Of a DNA stretch of 64,000 nt, positions 59,182-64,000 are shown piece after piece; positions within the stretch are counted from its first letter, which is position 1; the number at the start of each line of letters is the position of its first letter. Below the pieces are notes generated by a model, which saw nothing but the letters and a program-made list of their open reading frames with translations, was not told where the DNA came from and ran no database searches. This DNA comes from Candidatus Poseidoniales archaeon. Lineage in GTDB: Archaea; Thermoplasmatota; Poseidoniia; Poseidoniales; Poseidoniaceae. Location: contig QQRY01000054.1 of assembly GCA_003602575.1 (NCBI GenBank), positions 32,395 through 96,394 of the forward strand, given 5' to 3'. Made by a program: the position numbers and the translations under genes.

Positions 59182-60198
59182 ATGGCCGGATTTGGTGGTA
59201 TGCGTAAGGGTCGTCGCGAAGCGGTCGAAAACTTGGGCTACAACGAAGGTGGCGACTGTCCAAGATGCGGTGGAGAAGCTGATTCTTCTACAATGACTGG
59301 ATACCTAAGATGCCTAAAGTGTTCACATGAATGGGCAGACCCTGATTACGTTGAAGACAAAAAAGAATTGGATATTCCCTCTTATCATAGAGATGCAGAA
59401 TTGATTGAACAATTCAAAAAAGATGTTGAAAGCGGTAGTCTTGCTAATGTTTTAGGAGTAAAAAAAGACTTATCTAAAGAACAAGAAGAATCCCTTACAC
59501 GACTCGAAGATAAGTGGATGAGTGGGATGCAGGGGCGTTTCAATACTGCCACAGAAGAGAGAAAGCCACTAATGATAAATTTTGATGATGATGATAATAT
59601 TGTTTCAACAGAAGTAGGAGCCTTAACTATTGTTTCAAATGGTTTTGATGGTGGTGAAGAAATAAGATTAGAATATCCTGGAATTGGAACTGAATTCTAC
59701 TGTTATGATGTCAACGATGGTTTTGGATGGCGACGTGGTAATAATGCTGAAGAAACCGCAAGATCAATCGCTAATATTATCAATTCCAAATCAAATCTGG
59801 TATTTGCCCATGTGGAAGGAAATAGAATCTCATTCGAACTTCGCTCTGAAGAATTGAATGCTGAATCATTGGTGCTCTTTGTTGATGACCCAGGGGGTAC
59901 AGATATTATAGCCGAAAAGAATGGTGTGATTCTAGATGCTAGAAATTCTTCTGACTTTGAAGATTATAGACGGATTGTCGAACTAGTTTTAGAAGATGGT
60001 ATAATATCTCCAAGCGAAGACCAGTTACTTTGGTCTGTTCGACAACAAATTGGAATCGATGATTCATATCACGTTCAAATGGTAATAGAAATGTGTGGAG
60101 AAAATACACTGAAAGAATGTACAAGTTGCGGTGCAATGGCTGAATTATATGTTGAGTATGGAACTTGGTACTGCCAGCAGTGTGAAGAATGGTGTTGA
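59182..60198 (+). CDS. Hypothetical protein with zinc ribbons at both ends
   Basis: CPRCGGEADSSTMTGYLRCLKCSHEW near N-term; CTSCGAMAELYVEYGTWYCQQCEEWC at C-term; ORF extends to TTG 59176. Confidence 0.7.
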   Translation: MAGFGGMRKGRREAVENLGYNEGGDCPRCGGEADSSTMTGYLRCLKCSHEWADPDYVEDKKELDIPSYHRDAELIEQFKKDVESGSLANVLGVKKDLSKEQEESLTRLEDKWMSGMQGRFNTATEERKPLMINFDDDDNIVSTEVGALTIVSNGFDGGEEIRLEYPGIGTEFYCYDVNDGFGWRRGNNAEETARSIANIINSKSNLVFAHVEGNRISFELRSEELNAESLVLFVDDPGGTDIIAEKNGVILDARNSSDFEDYRRIVELVLEDGIISPSEDQLLWSVRQQIGIDDSYHVQMVIEMCGENTLKECTSCGAMAELYVEYGTWYCQQCEEWC

Positions 60199-60255
60199 GC
60201 AGATAACAAACCAAATAACCCATCTAGTAATTTGTTCTATAGAATTAATTAATCC

Positions 60256-60277
60256 TTTGAAAAACTAGTTTTTCAAA
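60256..60277. promoter_or_regulatory. 22-bp perfect palindrome TTTGAAAAACTAGTTTTTCAAA next to a TATA-like sequence
   Basis: Exact self-complementarity; followed by tttattata at about 60279-60287, upstream of the actin-like gene. Confidence 0.6.
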
Positions 60278-60345
60278 ATTTATTATAATCTAAATAGAGG
60301 TATTCTTCATAAGGTAAGTCGGGATGGCTTAAATTGGCGAGAGTA

Positions 60346-61371
60346 ATGGGTGAACAAGTATTATACATTGGAATTGATTTAGGAACATTTCGTTCTGTTA
60401 TGGTTTCTTCAGATAGTCATGAAGAAGAAGAACTAACTGTTATTGGAACACCCAAAGATGCAATTGCAAAGAATTTCTTGAAGAGAGATGTACTTTTTGG
60501 AGAGCAAGCTCTAAAGAACAGACTAGCTCTTAATTTGTTTAGACCTCTAGAACATGGGGTCATCAAAGATACACCTGAAGACAGAGATTTCATTGCTCAC
60601 TTCATCACCCACCTAATCAACCTTTCAGACCCAGAAGAATACGACCGAGTCGTCGCAGTCATTGGAGCTCCTGCTGAAGCAAGTTATGTCGATAAGACTG
60701 CTATCTTTGATGCTGCTGCTGGTACAGTTAATGCTGCAATGATTATTTCAGAGCCTTTCGCTGTTGCTTACGCACTTGACATGATCGAACACACTTTGGT
60801 CATCGACATTGGTGCAGGAACTACTGACTTGTGCAGAGTATACGGTACTATTCCAAGTCCCGAAGACCAAATGCACACCGAGTATGCTGGTGATTACATC
60901 GACAGAAAAATAATCGAAGAAATACAGGCCAAGTATAGTGGTGCTCAAATCACAAAAGACATGGCTCGTAGATGGAAGGAAAACCATTCCTTTGTCGGAA
61001 CTTCAACACCTGACGAACCAGTAATGGTTGACTTCTCAATTGAAGGTAAGGCAATGACTCTAGATATCACAGATTGTATACAAAAGGCATGTGAAGACAT
61101 AGTTGACCCTATCGTTGAAAATGTCAAACTATTGATTGCAGGCTCTAACCCAGAATACCATGACCAATTTAGAAGAAATATGATTCTAGCTGGTGGCGGT
61201 TCGGGAATCAAGGGCTTAGGTGCTATGATTGAGCGCAGACTAAGCGATTTGGGAGATGTTAATGTTCACGTTGTAGATGACCCTGTTAGACTTGGTGCTA
61301 TGGGTGGTCTAAGACTTGCTATGGAAGTTCCTGAAGAAATGTGGAAGAACCTAACTCTTGCATCCCGCTGA
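60346..61371 (+). CDS. Actin/MreB/MamK-like ATPase
   Basis: LYIGIDLGTFRSVMVSS (phosphate 1), HTLVIDIGAGTTDLCRVYG (phosphate 2), NMILAGGGSGIKGLGAMIERRL (adenosine motif). Alternative TTG start at 60334. Confidence 0.88.
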   Translation: MGEQVLYIGIDLGTFRSVMVSSDSHEEEELTVIGTPKDAIAKNFLKRDVLFGEQALKNRLALNLFRPLEHGVIKDTPEDRDFIAHFITHLINLSDPEEYDRVVAVIGAPAEASYVDKTAIFDAAAGTVNAAMIISEPFAVAYALDMIEHTLVIDIGAGTTDLCRVYGTIPSPEDQMHTEYAGDYIDRKIIEEIQAKYSGAQITKDMARRWKENHSFVGTSTPDEPVMVDFSIEGKAMTLDITDCIQKACEDIVDPIVENVKLLIAGSNPEYHDQFRRNMILAGGGSGIKGLGAMIERRLSDLGDVNVHVVDDPVRLGAMGGLRLAMEVPEEMWKNLTLASR

Positions 61372-61393
61372 TTTAAATCAATGAAAATTATAG

Positions 61394-61409
61394 TTCATCA
61401 TATGATGAA
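61394..61409. terminator. 16-bp perfect palindrome TTCATCATATGATGAA between convergent genes (possible bidirectional terminator)
   Basis: Exact self-complementarity; lies between stops at 61371 (+) and 61412 (-); followed by tttta on + strand. Confidence 0.4.
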
Positions 61410-61411
61410 TT

Positions 61412-62056
61412 TTATTCTTCAGATTCCATGCCATATTTTTTGGCCAGTTCTGGATCGATTAGTGGAGATTGACAATGTGGACATCTATCACTTATACTCA
61501 GCATATTAGGCCTGATTGCCAAAACCGCCATACATGTAGGGCATGCAGCTAACATTTCCCCTTGCTCTAGTTCGAAATTTGAACCATCATTTTGAGTTGA
61601 AAAATAAGCACTTGAATAACTTGGATTAAAATGAAACATTACTCGACGTGCAGAACCAAAGGTCGCCCAGCCAATCAAAAAAGTTAGCAATATACTTGAA
61701 ACATTACCCAATAACATATCGAGTATAGAAATAAGTACATTAAAGCCAAAAAATAAACATGCTAAACCAATAATTGACGCACCTGGCCAATATGCCCACT
61801 TTGCACGATTCTTGTACCCATTCCAAACCATCAAATTTAGAATTGCTAAAAATCCAACAGTAATTCCTTGGATACTTTCAGGAAGTAAATTACTGGCGAA
61901 TGCAAATCCAATCCATAGAACAATCAATCCGTCTATGAAGACGATGAATGTCGTACCTCTATGAATTCTAGCAAAAGCACTAGAAGCACCTAGAGACTTG
62001 GCAGGGTTCATCCCCGCCACAACCAAATCACTCCCTCTATCCGGCTGCATAGTCAA
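61412..62056 (-). CDS. Hypothetical multi-TM protein with C-terminal zinc ribbon
   Basis: Four hydrophobic helices, then CPTCMAVLAIRPNMLSISDRCPHCQSPL. Confidence 0.65.
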   Translation of the reverse strand: MTMQPDRGSDLVVAGMNPAKSLGASSAFARIHRGTTFIVFIDGLIVLWIGFAFASNLLPESIQGITVGFLAILNLMVWNGYKNRAKWAYWPGASIIGLACLFFGFNVLISILDMLLGNVSSILLTFLIGWATFGSARRVMFHFNPSYSSAYFSTQNDGSNFELEQGEMLAACPTCMAVLAIRPNMLSISDRCPHCQSPLIDPELAKKYGMESEE

Positions 62057-62154
62057 CGCAGTGAGTGCTTTACTTTGAATGATTGCCTAATATGGTGTTT
62101 CGAATCAATATTTATGGGCGAAGGTGTCAAAATGAAAGAACTACACCACTGACC

Positions 62155-63351
62155 ATGGCGATGCGTGACACCGACGTCGAAATCCGTGGTTCCAGCCTTT
62201 CTGGACTACGTATTCTATTAGGTGTAAGCGGTGGTATTGCCGCAGTTGACACTGTAAGGTTAGCTAGAGAATTACGGAGACATGGGGCAGAAATTAGTGT
62301 TATGATGACTCATTCGGCTCAAAAAATTATCACTCCATTGGCAGTTGAATGGGCCACTCAAACTAAAGTGATAACCGATTGGAATAGTGATTTAACTGCG
62401 CTAGATGAAATTGATGGAATCCTAATAGCGCCTGCAACTAGAGATCTCATGGCAAGTTATCTTCACGGTTTACAGCATGGACCCATTTTGATGGCACTGA
62501 GTGCTGCAAGAACTCGAAAATGTCCTGTCCTCATGATTCCAAGTATGCACTCTGATTTGGCTAATGACCCTGTTACAGAAGACTTGGTGGACCAAGTAAG
62601 AAAGCATGAAATTACGGTCCACTGGGGCAAGGAAGAAGAAGGCAAGAGGAAAACACCACCCCATGAGGAAATTGTTGCTAGATTTGCTCATCAACTAAAT
62701 TCTTTGAAAAAGAATAGAAAGGATGTTGTAATAACTCTTGGAGCAACTCGTTCTGCGATTGATGATATACGATTTGTTCAAAATACAAGTTCTGGAGCAA
62801 CTGGATATTCGATTGCCGATGACCTGTATCGAAATGGTCACGATGTTACATGCGTATCTGGAGTGACATCTGTTAGCAAACCATCTTGGCTACCTTTAGT
62901 AATTAATGCACCCAATCCTAGTGAAATGTTGGATGAACTCAAGGCCATTTCCAAGGATAATATCGATGCTTGGATTCATACTGCTGCCGTTTTGGACTAT
63001 GTAGTTAGTAATCCTGCTCAAGGAAAATTAGCAAGTCAACAAGGCAATTTAAATGTGGAATTAATTGAAAGCGAGAAGCATATTCAAGAACTCAAAGAAT
63101 TATGTAAAAATTCTGTTCGGATAGGATTTAAGTTAGAATCAGGAATCAAACAAAAAGATTTGATTTTCCGTGCTGTTGCACAAATAGAGAAAGCAGGAAT
63201 GACTGCAGTAATTGCAAATCGTCTAGAAGATTTAGAAAATAAAGACAAACCAAGAGGATACTTAGTGGATAAGCAAGGTAGCCACTTTATTCTCAATACT
63301 CAAAATGATATGTGTGAAGCGATAAGAACATTCATCGAAAGAGGAGTTTGA
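62155..63351 (+). CDS. coaBC: Bifunctional phosphopantothenoylcysteine decarboxylase/phosphopantothenate--cysteine ligase
   Basis: ILLGVSGGIAAVDTVRLARELRRHGAEISVMMTHSAQKIITPLAVEW; ATRSAIDDIRFVQNTSSGATGYSIADDLYRNGHDVTCVSG; start trimmed to ATG 62155. Confidence 0.94.
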   Translation: MAMRDTDVEIRGSSLSGLRILLGVSGGIAAVDTVRLARELRRHGAEISVMMTHSAQKIITPLAVEWATQTKVITDWNSDLTALDEIDGILIAPATRDLMASYLHGLQHGPILMALSAARTRKCPVLMIPSMHSDLANDPVTEDLVDQVRKHEITVHWGKEEEGKRKTPPHEEIVARFAHQLNSLKKNRKDVVITLGATRSAIDDIRFVQNTSSGATGYSIADDLYRNGHDVTCVSGVTSVSKPSWLPLVINAPNPSEMLDELKAISKDNIDAWIHTAAVLDYVVSNPAQGKLASQQGNLNVELIESEKHIQELKELCKNSVRIGFKLESGIKQKDLIFRAVAQIEKAGMTAVIANRLEDLENKDKPRGYLVDKQGSHFILNTQNDMCEAIRTFIERGV

Positions 63352-63360
63352 GGGAAAATT

Positions 63361-64000
63361 ATGCGCCGGTTCGCTATAATTGGACATAGAGCAATGTCTC
63401 AAGGTAAACTACCACTAAACGACATGGCTGGTGGTGCAGGGCGTATGGATGTTCTTGTTCGAGCATTAATGGCATCACTGATGACTAGTCACGGCTTTCG
63501 AAAAGACACTGAAGTAGTTCTACACTTGCAAGGTGGCCCAGGTCCAAATAGAAGAATTAGAATTAACGGAGCAGCAGTCAAAGGAATTCATGCTGAAGAG
63601 AGATCTGTCGCAGGACAAATCGCCAAGATTCTCAAGGAAATATCACCGCCAAAGGGGCGTTGGATCGAACGTTCAAAGGGAATTTGGGATAGTAGAGGAG
63701 ATCTTCAAGACACACTTCAAGATTGGTCTGATTCTACAATAATCGCTTTGGATGCAAATGGAGAAAGACTCTGGAGTAATGATTCACTCATCCCGCTTGA
63801 AAGTAAGCCACTTTCCAAAATTGAACAAAATGGTGAGGAAATAATAGTTGATGGAATTGATATTGGTTTTATTCTTAGCGACGATAAGCCATTGGAAAGT
63901 GAGTTACCTGACGATATAAAACTGAGGTCATTAGGAGATGTGTGGCTTCAGGGACATATGGCGATAGCAATATGTCATTTCTTATTAGACGAAGGGGTTT
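63361..64000 (+). CDS. trmY: tRNA pseudouridine(54) N1-methyltransferase TrmY, truncated by right edge
   Basis: Not in ORF track as an in-frame ORF. Translation from ATG 63361: MRRFAIIGHRAMSQGKLPLNDMAGGAGRMDVLVRALMASLMTSHGFRKDTEVVLHLQGGPGPNRRIRINGAAVKGIHAEERSVAGQIAKIL, TrmY-like. Confidence 0.88.
   Translation, partial: MRRFAIIGHRAMSQGKLPLNDMAGGAGRMDVLVRALMASLMTSHGFRKDTEVVLHLQGGPGPNRRIRINGAAVKGIHAEERSVAGQIAKILKEISPPKGRWIERSKGIWDSRGDLQDTLQDWSDSTIIALDANGERLWSNDSLIPLESKPLSKIEQNGEEIIVDGIDIGFILSDDKPLESELPDDIKLRSLGDVWLQGHMAIAICHFLLDEGV

Noticed and set aside
63533-63742. 69-aa ORF near right edge
   Set aside because: Out-of-frame within the trmY coding region, which is open from 63361 to the end.
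1-64000. CRISPR arrays, transposases/integrases, rRNA, tRNA, defence islands
   Set aside because: None found on reading; no regularly spaced repeats, no recombinase motifs, and no convincing tRNA T-arm/acceptor pairings in the intergenic gaps. A tRNAscan/Rfam run would be needed to exclude small RNAs firmly.

Overview
AT-rich archaeal chromosome segment with densely packed, mostly housekeeping genes. Protein families and gene order suggest a marine Euryarchaeota/Thermoplasmatota lineage such as Marine Group II/Poseidoniales; this is an inference and was not tested by any search. Main blocks: (i) a P-type ATPase N-terminus cut by the left edge (minus strand), an OPT transporter, a split transketolase, an arylsulfotransferase-like secreted protein with Ca-binding repeats, and a transaldolase; (ii) proS, a coiled-coil protein, SRP54, an ArsA/Get3-like ATPase with an HSP20-like tail, a transglutaminase, trkA-trkH, rfcL, glyS and a geranylgeranyl reductase; (iii) a giant Lhr helicase, a C-type-lectin/LamG/EF-hand surface protein and an archaeosortase-like protein; (iv) tiaS, purB, dph6 and the archaeal exosome/proteasome superoperon (psmA-SBDS-rrp4-rrp41-rrp42-L37Ae-pcc1-prefoldin beta-DHH); (v) a UbiD-family decarboxylase, then S12-S7-EF2; (vi) an isoprenoid neighbourhood: fused IDI-1/prenyl synthase, isopentenyl phosphate kinase, thiolase and a DUF35-like protein; (vii) an actin/MreB-like ATPase flanked by perfect palindromes, coaBC, and a TrmY start cut by the right edge. 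I saw no CRISPR array, transposon, rRNA or tRNA. The most interesting points are the isoprenoid neighbourhood with its IDI-prenyltransferase fusion, the actin-like gene with a 22-bp perfect palindrome next to its putative TATA box, and the secreted/surface proteins near an archaeosortase.
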